Positions 1 to 8,378 of a stretch of 11,965 bases of DNA are shown in pieces (position 1 is the first letter of the stretch; each line of letters begins with the position of its first letter). A model generated the notes under the pieces. The model was not told the DNA's origin, did not search any database, and saw nothing but the letters and a program-made list of their open reading frames with translations. A program made the translations under genes and the position numbers. This stretch comes from Cyclostephanos tholiformis (Eukaryota > Bacillariophyta > Thalassiosirophyceae > Thalassiosirales > Thalassiosiraceae): contig JALLPB010000968.1 of the NCBI GenBank assembly GCA_036939975.1, positions 1 to 11,965 on the forward strand, in the 5' to 3' direction.

Positions 1-560
1 TTGGTGAGGGTTTTTAGCAACGAAAAAGTGTGGTGTGGGAAATGGAAAGGCCAAACGCTCAGGTGAGTGGTTTTTTGCTATTTTCCCTAAAATAAATGAC
101 ACGGGTGGACCTCTCTCTGAATGGGAGGAAGCGATGGACAGACAGTTTTCATTTTGTGACGTACTTACGCCAGAGTCGAGAACAACACGCACTTTTGACC
201 ACACGTTGAATCTCGTAGATTTTTACCTCCCCTCTCCCCGCACACGCGCTCCCCCTCTTCTCCGTGAGCGAGCGAAGAGACCGTCTTCCTCATCAAAAAC
301 GAATCATCGGAGCCTCGACCGACGTTCATACTTATCCAATGTGAGTTTGGCTGGGATTGAAGGACCAGAGGCAGTTGGTCCGATATATGCTGAAGAGGAA
401 TGTGAAATTTATGAGCATTCCCCCAAGTAGAAAAAATATGTGAATGCGCCTGATAATACCGTGGCAATCTACATTTTTGTAGGGAGTAATTATTATTTTG
501 TCGATCCACCGCTCAACCCACTCAACCCTTTTCGCCATTATTTTCCAGAAATTATACAAA
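1..560. promoter_or_regulatory. Upstream region of the small thylakoid-protein gene
   Basis: No gene is supported here. An open frame runs through part of it but lacks an ATG start, is low in complexity and resembles no family I know. The stretch includes a pyrimidine-rich segment around 225-265. A TGACGT hexamer lies at 157-162; this core is known in diatoms as a CO2/cAMP-responsive element bound by bZIP factors, but one copy about 400 bases from the start codon may be chance. The last bases before the ATG are A-rich, as expected for a diatom 5' leader. A pyrimidine-rich TTTTCCAG at 541-548 could be the acceptor of a leader intron, but no donor can be fixed. Confidence 0.4.
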
Positions 561-887
561 ATGAAGAACTGCCAAACTGTCGCCGTCCTCCTCGTGGCCA
601 TTGTTGCCTGCGCTTCGGCCTTTGCCCCCGTGGCTCCCACCACCCGCGCCCCATCGATGAGGGCAGTTAAGGCGCTCGCCGCCGTCCCTAAGGACTCGGA
701 GACCTCCGACAAGGACAGGAATGCCGCCGCAATCGCCGCATTCGCCACCGCCATGGCCCCTTTCGCAGCCCAGGCCGCCGATATCGACGAGGGCGTGATT
801 ATCGGATACGGTGCCGGACTCGTCGCATGCGTTGTTTCACTCGCTGTTGGATTCGCTATTGGATACGGAACCCTCGTCAAGCCATAA
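561..887 (+). CDS. Small single-helix thylakoid membrane protein with bipartite plastid presequence (candidate photosystem II subunit)
   Basis: This encodes a 108-residue precursor. Residues 1-20 form an ER signal peptide ending CASA|FAP, the diatom plastid-entry site. A short transit-like stretch follows (about 21-54), then a second Ala-rich hydrophobic segment (about 55-73) ending AQAA, a thylakoid lumen signal. The predicted mature protein is only about 35 residues: an acidic start (DIDEG), one Gly-rich transmembrane helix (about 79-102) and a short tail ending LVKP. The N-terminus would face the lumen and the C-terminus the stroma. This size and topology fit small photosystem II subunits; PsbM is my best guess because it is about 35 residues with the same topology and is absent from red-lineage plastid genomes. 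A PsbX-, PsbW- or photosystem I-type subunit is not excluded. The ATG at 561 has an AAA-ATG-A context and begins the signal peptide exactly. Codons favour C or G in third position, as in psbO, suggesting high expression. The coding call is strong; the subunit identity is not. Confidence 0.85.
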   Translation: MKNCQTVAVLLVAIVACASAFAPVAPTTRAPSMRAVKALAAVPKDSETSDKDRNAAAIAAFATAMAPFAAQAADIDEGVIIGYGAGLVACVVSLAVGFAIGYGTLVKP

Positions 888-1701
888 ATTATTGATTTTT
901 CGTGGCCTCAAAACGATCATCCAACAATTATGTGAATATCAGCAGTCTAATTTAGTAATATACCGCTGACGCTTAGTTTTAGGGATAAGTGAGCAGTGAT
1001 TGTGCCATCTTCGGTGTGTTTGCATAAGAGCTAGAGCTCTTTCATCAGTTAAGTAATTTCTAATGAAAACAGTTAACACCTGAATATGTATCGTCGCTGA
1101 CTTCATCAGTGGGAACTGTACCATGCTGATGCTTACTCCCCCCTAACTTCCTGCAGAGAGACGGTTATCGTACTGGTCAGATTCCATCATTTGGGTCCGA
1201 AACACGATACTATTTTCTCTGTTACAATATAATGTAAGCACATGCCTTCAATAGCAGAATATTCATGTCATTAGCGCTTTTGCCTACGCCAACTGAGGGA
1301 TCTTAATCAGTAAGAGACAATTGCGTGGCAAATTGTTTGACCAGTTCTGTTGTAGTGTTCATGTCTGCGTTGCTCGACGGGAGTTCTCTCCGAGAAACAT
1401 ATCACAAGGGAGGAGATAATATAATATCAGCCTCAATAAAACAAGAGCTAAAATAGGGATTAAAAACTAAATATTGAGGGGCAAGATGGCTCCACTTCCT
1501 CCTTGCTCATCCTCATAGCTTTGTGGGTTCGTCGTTCCAGCCGTCGCCAAAAGGCGCGTCTACGATTCCTGAAACGGGTGCTAAGTAATTCGAGGGGTGG
1601 TTCGTTGAATTTTCACTCGCAAATCCACCGCCAGAGAAAGCTGTGGGGACCATCACAGCTGTTGGAAATACATTTTGTCAAAGCACGAGTAGACAATTTA
1701 T
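888..1701. other. Convergent intergenic spacer, no gene seen
   Basis: This lies between the stop of the small thylakoid gene and the stop of psbO, so it should hold the 3' untranslated regions of both. It is A/T-rich without codon structure. A 77-codon open frame near 1503-1736 runs into the psbO end and is not credible. The one structure I see is a perfect 7-bp inverted repeat, AGCTGTG at 1639-1645 and CACAGCT at 1654-1660, with an 8-nt loop, about 40 bases beyond the psbO stop. It could fold in the psbO 3' untranslated region. No canonical polyadenylation signal stands out, apart from an AATAAA overlapping the psbO stop when read on the minus strand. No tRNA was found. Confidence 0.5.
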
Positions 1702-1710
1702 TTATTGCAC

Positions 1711-1749
<39 letters not shown>

Positions 1750-1822
1750 AACCTTAGAGCCCATATCGGTATCCCCCGGCTGCGAGGCAACGAAGACACC
1801 TCCAATTTCGCTCTCCTCAGCG

Positions 1823-1854
<32 letters not shown>

Positions 1855-2023
1855 CTGTCCGACGTCGAACGTCTTGTTGTTCTCCTTGAAGAGCTCGGCA
1901 TCGCCCTCCTCTCCGGATTGAAGACCCGGAAGGGCAACGGCCATGTCGTAACCGGTGGTTCCGCCACGTCCCTTGGGGTCAAGGAAGAGACCAGTGCGGT
2001 AAGATGGAACGGAGAAGTCACCC

Positions 2024-2058
<35 letters not shown>

Positions 2059-2625
2059 ACCCTTGGCAACGAGCTCCTTGACGGTGAAAAGGAATGGAAC
2101 GCGCTCGCCTCCGGGCAGTTGTACCGTGGTGGGGGCGTAGTCGATACCCTCCTCCTCGGTGAAGACGATGTTTCCGCCGTCCAGCTTGATGCTTCCCTCA
2201 ATTCCCTCAAGGGTGTAGGTCTGGCGGGTCATGACCTTGGAGTTGACGAACTTCTTCTCCGTCTTGCCGGCCTTGCCGATCTCCTCCTCGACGGCCCAGG
2301 CCTTCGGCTCGATGCACATCTCGGTGAGGCGGGCCCCCGCCTTGGGAACGATGGTGTCCTCGCCGATGACCTCCGAACAGCGGTTGGCAAGTCCGGTACC
2401 CTTAACCTGGAGGTAGGAGAGCTGGTTGAGCTCGGACTTGGTAATGGCCTGAGCGGGCAGGGTGGCGCCGAAGATGGCGACTCCGGCGAGGGCGGCGGCG
2501 CCGACCCGCGCCATATCGTCCTTCATGGCGTTGAGTTGGGTGGCGCGGTTGCCGAACGTGCTAGACGGGGCGAAGGCATTGGCGGAGGCCGCGAAGGCAA
2601 TGGTGCAGGCAGCGGCAAATTTCAT
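1702..2625 (-). CDS. psbO: PsbO, oxygen-evolving enhancer protein 1 (33-kDa manganese-stabilising protein of photosystem II)
   Basis: This encodes a 307-residue precursor of the extrinsic lumenal subunit that stabilises the Mn4CaO5 cluster of photosystem II. Residues 1-17 are an ER signal ending SANA|FAP. Residues 18-40 are a short transit segment. Residues 41-60 form a hydrophobic lumen signal ending LPAQA|ITK, without twin arginines, so a Sec-type route is likely. The mature chain is about 247 residues. Family landmarks include YLQVKGTGLANRC (71-83), the cysteine pair C83/C104 matching the conserved disulphide, LPGGERVPFLFTVKELVA (170-187), the GGDFSVPSYRTGLFLDPKGR segment (201-220), GGTTGYDMAVALP, and a C-terminus of GIFYAKVQ. 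The start at 2625 is the ATG that opens the signal peptide; open frame further upstream has no presequence character. Codon bias is strong, avoiding TTA, CTA and TCA. The gene is head-to-head with the 918-residue gene and tail-to-tail with the small thylakoid-protein gene. Confidence 0.97.
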
Positions 2626-2945
2626 CTTGGCTGTATTAAATAAGGTGGGCTGAGTGTATGGAACCGTGTGTGGAGAGAGAGCAGAAAGTCGTTCTTGAAG
2701 AGGTCTTCGCTTACATACTCGGTGATCCCTCTCGTTGAGGTTGGCCAGCGTCTGGCCTTCTTGCCACATTGGTGCAAACGTACGATACACGAAAAAAAAA
2801 AAAAAAGATTTGTTCAACCTCGCCATGGATGGCGGGTCGGAGAAGAAAGTATCCTCTTGGATACACGTTTCGAGAGATTTGTATCCAACTCCGCTTCAGG
2901 ATAACCCACCACAAAAATCCAAAAACTAACACCACTCAAAATGGG
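2626..2945. promoter_or_regulatory. Divergent promoter region between psbO and the 918-residue gene
   Basis: Only about 320 bases separate the two start codons, so both 5' leaders and core promoters lie here. A run of 15 A residues at 2792-2806 could act as a nucleosome-excluding tract. Next to it is a palindrome, CGCCAT GG ATGGCG, at 2821-2834. An inverted repeat GTATCC-TCTT-GGATAC occupies 2849-2864, and a further GTATCC half-site lies at 2881-2886. The A/C-rich stretch at about 2905-2940 looks like a diatom 5' leader for the plus-strand gene. No TATA box is obvious. The regulatory role is inferred from geometry and repeats. Confidence 0.6.
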
Positions 2946-2952
2946 ATGTTAG
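2941..2952 (+). other. Minimal upstream ORF (Met-Gly-Cys-stop) overlapping the downstream start
   Basis: An ATG at 2941 in a good context (AAA before, G after) is followed at once by GGA, TGT and TAG. It overlaps the in-frame ATG of the large gene at 2946, which has a weak context. A scanning ribosome would read three codons, stop, and could reinitiate at the ATG at 3021. This is seen directly in the sequence; any effect on translation is inference and depends on the transcription start lying upstream of 2941. Confidence 0.4.
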
Positions 2953-5702
2953 ACACTCACATTGCATTCCATGCAGCGCAAATCCAGAGAGTAACTCCTT
3001 ACATTGACAAACCCAGCAAAATGGACGAGCATTCCAGGCGCATATTTTCCCAGCAAATAGCTGAGGTTCTTCGCTTGAAAGACGAGGAGGAGGCTGAGGA
3101 AAGAGACCGTCTGCGCACTCCATCGAGTAACAGCAGATCGTTGGGTATAGACGACGAAGGGAAGCAGTGGGATAGATTACGGTCGACATACGTGGAGTTA
3201 TGTCATGATTATCCTATCGTTTCTGGAGGAGATGAGGATTGTCGTCGACTGGCAAAGGCTTTAATTCCACGTCAAAGCATATCCAACGTACTAATTCCCG
3301 GCAATGACAAACGAAATGGAAACAAATTGGCGCTGTCATCACGTCTTGTGAATGGAGTTCTCCAGGCGACTGCTCGTATTGGAGAGAAGACTATGGCGAG
3401 TTCACCTTTGCAATCAGGTGAAATCGAAACGGAACGAGAACCAATGTTTGGACCATCCAAAATTACCACGCCAGAAGGATATGCAGAAATGGCTTTCGCC
3501 ATATTTGTTGAGGGACCTTATCGGTGCATACAACAAGCGGACAATATGCAGACTGCGTCCTCGTTTTTGGGATCGTTTCAACCACCAGATATATCTCGTG
3601 ATGGGATAGGTGGCGAGGATAGGTCGCGTTTGGCGGATGAGGCTGCTGCCAAAATAATTAGTGGGATAGAAAATATAGAAATTGAAGGCAAAGAGAATCT
3701 ACAGGATGATGCAAATAGCTCCTCTAGCAGCGCGATACCCCCCCAAAAGTATGGAAAAAGTACAAGGCCAACATCTTACCAAGACGATGATTCCCTGAAA
3801 GAAGTTTTCGCGGAAGATTCTGATCCGGATGATTACATGTACGAATCGTATTCCAGTTCTTATTCTGCCATGTCAGATCTTCGAGAAATCTTTGGTGAGA
3901 AACCTACACTCGACAACTTTGATATATTCGGTGACATTCATGAGGTGGGCTTCGATCCACTCAAGCTATCCGAGCCCTGTGGAGCAAATAGAACTTTTGA
4001 TGGTGCACGGAAGTCGATTCATTACCTACTGTCCAAACTGTCCTATGGTACATTGGCCTTTGGATCATTGTCGTCTAGGGCTTGGTCAGAGGGTGGAATG
4101 TCCGAAAGCCTGGCGGATCTATCATTCATACTATTGCTTGAAATATCAAGTAGGAATCAAGGGGATACAGGAAAGCCAAATTCTTTGTTACATCCAGTGC
4201 ATCATGATGGTCTGGACGCTTCAGATTATGATATTGCTACTTTGTGGGAGCGGCCTTTTTTTACTTTGCGCGATCGTGCTCTAGATGAAAACCACGGTCA
4301 CGATGCCCTTCCATCATTCCTCCAACTCGTAACTGCCTTTTTATCTCATTCGGAGCCGAAATCGACGTATTCCTCCCCAGTCGCCATATCTCATCTTGGA
4401 AAAAGTTTTCCAGTCGTCGCGACAGTGGGTATTTCATCCCTTGCAATGATTTGCTCCTCGAAAGAAATGATTAGTGCTTCATCTGGTAGAATATGTGCAA
4501 CTTCCGCGTGGAGCGTATGCCCACGTGAAGAAATTAAGAAGGCAATTACGTCATCGCTATATTCTCTAACTCGAATTGTTGAGTGCACAAGTCACAAAAA
4601 GACAATCTACGCCAAACGTAAAACAGCTGACATTTGCAAATATGAATCGGCTCAAGAGAAAAGTCTGTGGATTCGAATTGTTGTCTGCATAATTCAAATA
4701 GTCGAGTATTTGACTAATCTACAAGCTAGGTTTGATTTCCAGCCATTATTTGAAGGGGGAGGCATTCGACAAAGAACTCTTTCCAAATCTGATGCTCAGG
4801 CTATATCTGATTCTGGGTTGTTCCGAGAAATGCTGTCCATGTACCTCGCAACCAGGGATAAGGAGGAAACATCAAATAAAGAAAAACCTATCGCAAAGAA
4901 TGTCGTGAGAATGCAGCTCTTGCGCACAATTTTCACGTTGTCAACCCAATCACCTGAAGTGCTGGGAAAATATGCCATGAGATTCCCAGATTTTGTCAAG
5001 GAAGTAACTTCTTCCACTTTCATGGACAATAATCTCGTCGATGGCATTCTGTGGACTAGTTTTGGATCGTCCATACTACTCGAGAATATCTCTGATCCGG
5101 CCAACACATCAAGACTAAAGTTACGTGAAAATTCCAAGTCAATTGCAAAAGGACCTCTGATAAAGGCAACTAGCCTAGCCGACCGCAGTATTATAGGATT
5201 TGTGACTATGTGCAATTCCACGAAAAAGTCATTGAATGATTTCAAGCGATGTGTTCTGTTCTCAGAGGAACATGATCTGGACGACGAGCAGAAGAAAAAA
5301 ATTGACGAAAGTAAAATTGCACTGGATGATATCAAAATGCTCTCCAATTGTTTCACCACCTGCCCTGTAGTAGCTGAGATGTGGTTGGATTCACTGAAAA
5401 AAAAGGAAGGTGCAAAAACGGAAGCAGAGGAGCAGGTAGCTGAACTCAAATCAGTCTTGGCGAATCTACCATCTTTCCCCGTAGAAGAACTTTATATACT
5501 TCACCCAGGGCACAAGAAGGACGACGATGTGAACAGTGGCGAGTTGGAAGAAGCCGATTGTCAAAAGATCCAGACGATGAAGCAATTTCGAAAGAACTAC
5601 ATAGCAACAGTAGCATCTGTTCGATCGTGCGTAAAAGTGATTGCATTGGCTCTTGAGTCTCAACATATTTCATGTAGCCATTCATCCTCGAAGACTGACT
5701 GA
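2946..5702 (+). CDS. Large protein of unknown function, about 918 residues
   Basis: I do not recognise this protein. It is a single uninterrupted frame. Residues 26-57 are a charged helix rich in Glu, Asp and Arg. About 245-325 is a Ser/Asp-rich, probably disordered stretch with several acidic clusters (such as the DSDPDD region). From about 350 onward it looks alpha-helical, with amphipathic leucine-rich segments (about 355-400, 455-500, 570-600, 652-715) suggestive of a helical-repeat (HEAT/ARM-like) fold, though I see no repeat consensus. About 770-840 is a charged, coiled-coil-like stretch (EEHDLDDEQKKK, KKKEGAKTEAEEQ). There is no signal peptide, clear membrane span or enzymatic motif, so a cytosolic or nuclear scaffold-type protein is plausible. 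Codon use is far more A/T-rich than in psbO, suggesting modest expression. The start is uncertain: 2946 is the first ATG after the leader-like stretch but has a weak context, 3021 (893 residues) has a better one (AAA-ATG-G), and an in-frame ATG at 2829 would add 39 residues running through apparent leader sequence. Confidence 0.85.
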   Translation: MLDTHIAFHAAQIQRVTPYIDKPSKMDEHSRRIFSQQIAEVLRLKDEEEAEERDRLRTPSSNSRSLGIDDEGKQWDRLRSTYVELCHDYPIVSGGDEDCRRLAKALIPRQSISNVLIPGNDKRNGNKLALSSRLVNGVLQATARIGEKTMASSPLQSGEIETEREPMFGPSKITTPEGYAEMAFAIFVEGPYRCIQQADNMQTASSFLGSFQPPDISRDGIGGEDRSRLADEAAAKIISGIENIEIEGKENLQDDANSSSSSAIPPQKYGKSTRPTSYQDDDSLKEVFAEDSDPDDYMYESYSSSYSAMSDLREIFGEKPTLDNFDIFGDIHEVGFDPLKLSEPCGANRTFDGARKSIHYLLSKLSYGTLAFGSLSSRAWSEGGMSESLADLSFILLLEISSRNQGDTGKPNSLLHPVHHDGLDASDYDIATLWERPFFTLRDRALDENHGHDALPSFLQLVTAFLSHSEPKSTYSSPVAISHLGKSFPVVATVGISSLAMICSSKEMISASSGRICATSAWSVCPREEIKKAITSSLYSLTRIVECTSHKKTIYAKRKTADICKYESAQEKSLWIRIVVCIIQIVEYLTNLQARFDFQPLFEGGGIRQRTLSKSDAQAISDSGLFREMLSMYLATRDKEETSNKEKPIAKNVVRMQLLRTIFTLSTQSPEVLGKYAMRFPDFVKEVTSSTFMDNNLVDGILWTSFGSSILLENISDPANTSRLKLRENSKSIAKGPLIKATSLADRSIIGFVTMCNSTKKSLNDFKRCVLFSEEHDLDDEQKKKIDESKIALDDIKMLSNCFTTCPVVAEMWLDSLKKKEGAKTEAEEQVAELKSVLANLPSFPVEELYILHPGHKKDDDVNSGELEEADCQKIQTMKQFRKNYIATVASVRSCVKVIALALESQHISCSHSSSKTD

Positions 5703-6155
5703 ATGCAGATAAATCGCATTGGAGCTAGAAAATTTCTTTAGTTAATTGATTTGTTCAACAAACTATGACAGTCGTGCTTAACTCCAACAATGTTCGACTG
5801 ATTTAACGACTGTGACGACTGGCTGATAGCAATTTCTAATAAACTTCCTCCACAGCCCTACCAATCAGTTAATGTGTGCACCTGTCTTCCGTGTTTTCAT
5901 ATTCATTTTTCTTCTAAGGATTTATGAATGTTTTTCTCCTCAGAGAGGGATCAAATCTACCCATTTTCCAACGATTCAATTGTATTGGAGACTGCAGTAT
6001 GCCCCATAGTGATGTAAGCTCTGACATAAGGTAGCAGTCTGCGAACAGATCAGGAGGAAATACTCCCCCCCATAATTGACTTTGGAGGTGGTTAGAGCAT
6101 ATGTTGACACTTGCGGTTGGTTCATTTATGCCATTGCCTTGTTCATTTTTACACG
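5703..6155. other. Convergent intergenic spacer, no gene seen
   Basis: This separates the stop of the 918-residue gene from the stop of the hydrolase gene on the other strand and should hold both 3' untranslated regions. An AATAAA lies at about 5838, some 135 bases past the plus-strand stop, and could serve as its polyadenylation signal. An 81-codon minus-strand frame overlaps the hydrolase stop, but it has no codon bias or recognisable domain. No RNA gene or clear repeat was seen. Confidence 0.5.
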
Positions 6156-8378
6156 TCATTCATGTTGCCCTAGCATCTTAAACAAGCTCGATTGAATGTC
6201 TTTTTGCCTCTGGGACATGTCTGGAAGCTCTAATGATGCTCTGAAATCAGCGGCCGTATGCGAAGATATGAACTCGTTTCTTAGAGCGGAAGTACATGAT
6301 CTAGCCCGAAGTTGACCTTTCTCAAGTAATATTTCGTGTTGTAAATTGCAATCTTGTGAAGAAGGATGACTCCGTTGTTGTTGCAATAGCGTCTGCTCGC
6401 CCCCCCCGCTATCATTCACAGGAAGCCAAGCTCTCCGATCAGACGAAGAAGATACCTCCGCACGAGCTCTTAACATCGCCAACGTTTTTATACGATCTGC
6501 CTCTCCCCGTGGACAGCCTTCTCCTTCTCTAAACCAAGGTGGCAAAAAAAGATTCGTCCCCATCGGGACCACCAATTCCAAGCTGGGAGACAATTGCATG
6601 CAACTCTGAAGGAACAAGCAAGCCGACTGCAGCAGGTACCTCGGACGAGGTGAATTGTGATCGCCGTCGACGATAACTAAATTTTTGTCGCCCGCATAAC
6701 GATTGTGAAGACACTCCGAGTGTTGTTTGTTGATGAAGCTATCGTGTTCTCCGGCGACGAACATGGCGGGGATGAGGCATCTACTGACGTGACTTATCGG
6801 CGAGATGTGCTTAATGGAGAATCCCGCTTGACTCTTGATGGAGCTCTTTATCATGCGCAGCGTCATTGACACAACGAAGTTCGGCACGTTAATACCCTGC
6901 TCCTTGACCTTTTCTACCATCTCCTCGGCGAGTCGCGTCAGATCCGTGAACGCCGAGTCGAGGATCATGCACGAGACTGTCGCGTCTCGACTTCCGTACA
7001 TGATTGCGGTCGCGGCACCCATGGAACGGCCCCACAGCGCGATCGTAGAAACCTCCCCGGACGCCCTGAGATGGTGAATCACCGTCTGCAGGTCCTCCTG
7101 CTCATAATAGCCCAGACTCACGAATTCTCCCTCGGATTTGCCAGAACCGGCGAAGTCGAAGGCGACAACGGCAACTCCAAGGCTGAGCAGGTGTCCCAAC
7201 GTGTTCACAACCTCCGGCCGTCCAGAAGAATTGCCGTGGAGATATATCACCACGGGAGTCCGACAATACTTCTTTCTCCTGGCGAAGCCTCCGCGGTAAG
7301 GGACATGCAAAGTCGATCCGCGCCCTCGATCGCACGGATGCATGACCCTCCCGGGGGGTTCCCGATCGAAGCTATCGCGACTCTCGTCGTCGTCGTCGCC
7401 GTCTTCTTCTTCATCCTCGTTCCACGCCGATGATGCCGTTGACGAATCCTCAAACGATTCAGGAACCTGGAGGTACATCTGTCCCCTTTCCTTGCTTTCG
7501 TCCCAATCATCAACATTCAGGGTTATTTGCCCGCACCTGTGATCGTGCTCGTCGTTCGAACCACCATCGTCGTCGTCATCGTCCTGATCCTGCCGTTGCC
7601 ACTTACATTCGCCCTCTTCCTCCTCCCCCTCCTCCTCGTGCCGAATCTTCTTCCTCCACATGCTGCACTCCAACAATAGACCGCGCTCGTTCACCACGCC
7701 GAAATCCCTCCTAACGAATCTCTCGCCGCAGAAATCGAATTCCTCCGGCCCGAGCGCCTCGAGTGGATAATCGGACCGGGGGGGTCGGATGATCGCGTTG
7801 CACAACTCCTGATATCCCAACTTGGCCATCTGATATATTCCCATTTGATGATGGCCACCGCCCTCCCTCGAGTTCCTCCCCCCCCTTTTCTTGGACGAGG
7901 AGGATGCGGTGGGGGAGGATTTGGATCGAAAGCGCGGTGGGGTGGCTTGGGCGGTCGAACGCGATCGTCGATGATCGTTCCGATCCGCGATCGCGACGGA
8001 GCGGCCCCGACCGTGAGATTTCTTCATCGCGCCATCGACGATGCCGCCGCAGATGCCGTCGCTTTCGGTGTCGACTGACGATCCTCGCCGCCGGTCGTCG
8101 TTGTCGTCGACGTCAGTGAGCGACCTCCTCGGGACGACGACGGCGGCTTGCGGTCGCGTCGTCGGCGGAGCGGCAAGCGGGGGGCCGTCGTTCGCGGTTG
8201 GCCGGGGAGGGATACGTCCCAACGTCCCGGCCATCGCCGACTTGTTTTCATTGTCTTTGCTCACCGATTTCCTCTTCGGGGGGGGTGGCGAGGGACGATA
8301 TGGTATGACCACAACCTCCAATCCCTGATCTCGTAGTGTTCCCTCGGCGTCATCGTAGCAGGACATCATACCTATCAT
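6156..8378 (-). CDS. Alpha/beta hydrolase of the plant/protist ABHD17/BEM46-like group, with disordered N-terminus and acidic insertion
   Basis: This is a 740-residue serine hydrolase. Residues 1-175 are low-complexity and basic (Pro, Ser, Arg; several RS-like pairs). The domain begins near 188 with the IIRPPRSDYPLE segment typical of the plant-type subgroup, followed by FVRRDFGVVNERGLLLECSMW. A 130-residue acidic, His/Asp/Glu-rich insertion (about 243-370) then interrupts the fold. The catalytic part resumes at VVIYLHGNSSG (oxyanion loop around H381-G382), DFAGSGKSEGE, the nucleophile elbow GRSMGA (Ser452), LDSAFTDL, GEHD (predicted Asp546) and DGDHNSPRP (predicted His574). The triad is therefore complete. 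Relatives include acyl-protein thioesterases (animal ABHD17) and uncharacterised plant hydrolases; the substrate here is unknown. Residues 600-740 are a poorly conserved tail. The start is an ATG at 8378; a second ATG three codons on is equally possible. The 5' half is GC-rich with homopolymer and trinucleotide runs, while the 3' half is more A/T-rich. It is head-to-head with the cyclophilin gene. Confidence 0.9.
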   Translation of the reverse strand: MIGMMSCYDDAEGTLRDQGLEVVVIPYRPSPPPPKRKSVSKDNENKSAMAGTLGRIPPRPTANDGPPLAAPPTTRPQAAVVVPRRSLTDVDDNDDRRRGSSVDTESDGICGGIVDGAMKKSHGRGRSVAIADRNDHRRSRSTAQATPPRFRSKSSPTASSSSKKRGGRNSREGGGHHQMGIYQMAKLGYQELCNAIIRPPRSDYPLEALGPEEFDFCGERFVRRDFGVVNERGLLLECSMWRKKIRHEEEGEEEEGECKWQRQDQDDDDDDGGSNDEHDHRCGQITLNVDDWDESKERGQMYLQVPESFEDSSTASSAWNEDEEEDGDDDDESRDSFDREPPGRVMHPCDRGRGSTLHVPYRGGFARRKKYCRTPVVIYLHGNSSGRPEVVNTLGHLLSLGVAVVAFDFAGSGKSEGEFVSLGYYEQEDLQTVIHHLRASGEVSTIALWGRSMGAATAIMYGSRDATVSCMILDSAFTDLTRLAEEMVEKVKEQGINVPNFVVSMTLRMIKSSIKSQAGFSIKHISPISHVSRCLIPAMFVAGEHDSFINKQHSECLHNRYAGDKNLVIVDGDHNSPRPRYLLQSACLFLQSCMQLSPSLELVVPMGTNLFLPPWFREGEGCPRGEADRIKTLAMLRARAEVSSSSDRRAWLPVNDSGGGEQTLLQQQRSHPSSQDCNLQHEILLEKGQLRARSCTSALRNEFISSHTAADFRASLELPDMSQRQKDIQSSLFKMLGQHE

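Noticed and set aside
35..430. Plus-strand open frame of 131 codons at the left edge
   Set aside because: It starts with GTG, has no codon bias or domain, and lies in apparent upstream DNA.
332..880. Minus-strand open frame of 182 codons over the small thylakoid-protein gene
   Set aside because: It is a shadow of the biased plus-strand gene, which has clear signal peptides and a transmembrane segment.
1705..2643. A 312-codon plus-strand open frame covering the whole psbO gene in antisense
   Set aside because: It is codon-for-codon opposite psbO. Stops on that strand need TTA, CTA or TCA in psbO, which its biased codon use avoids, so a long antisense frame is expected. The product resembles nothing known.
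2769..2945. N-terminal extension of the 918-residue protein through the poly-A tract
   Set aside because: The frame is open, but it begins with a TTG codon and translates a poly-A tract and leader-like A/C-rich DNA. The internal ATG at 2829 remains possible but is less likely.
5914..6159. Minus-strand 81-codon frame overlapping the hydrolase stop, resembling a coupled bacterial gene pair
   Set aside because: The genome is eukaryotic, the frame lacks codon bias, and it sits in the expected 3' untranslated region.
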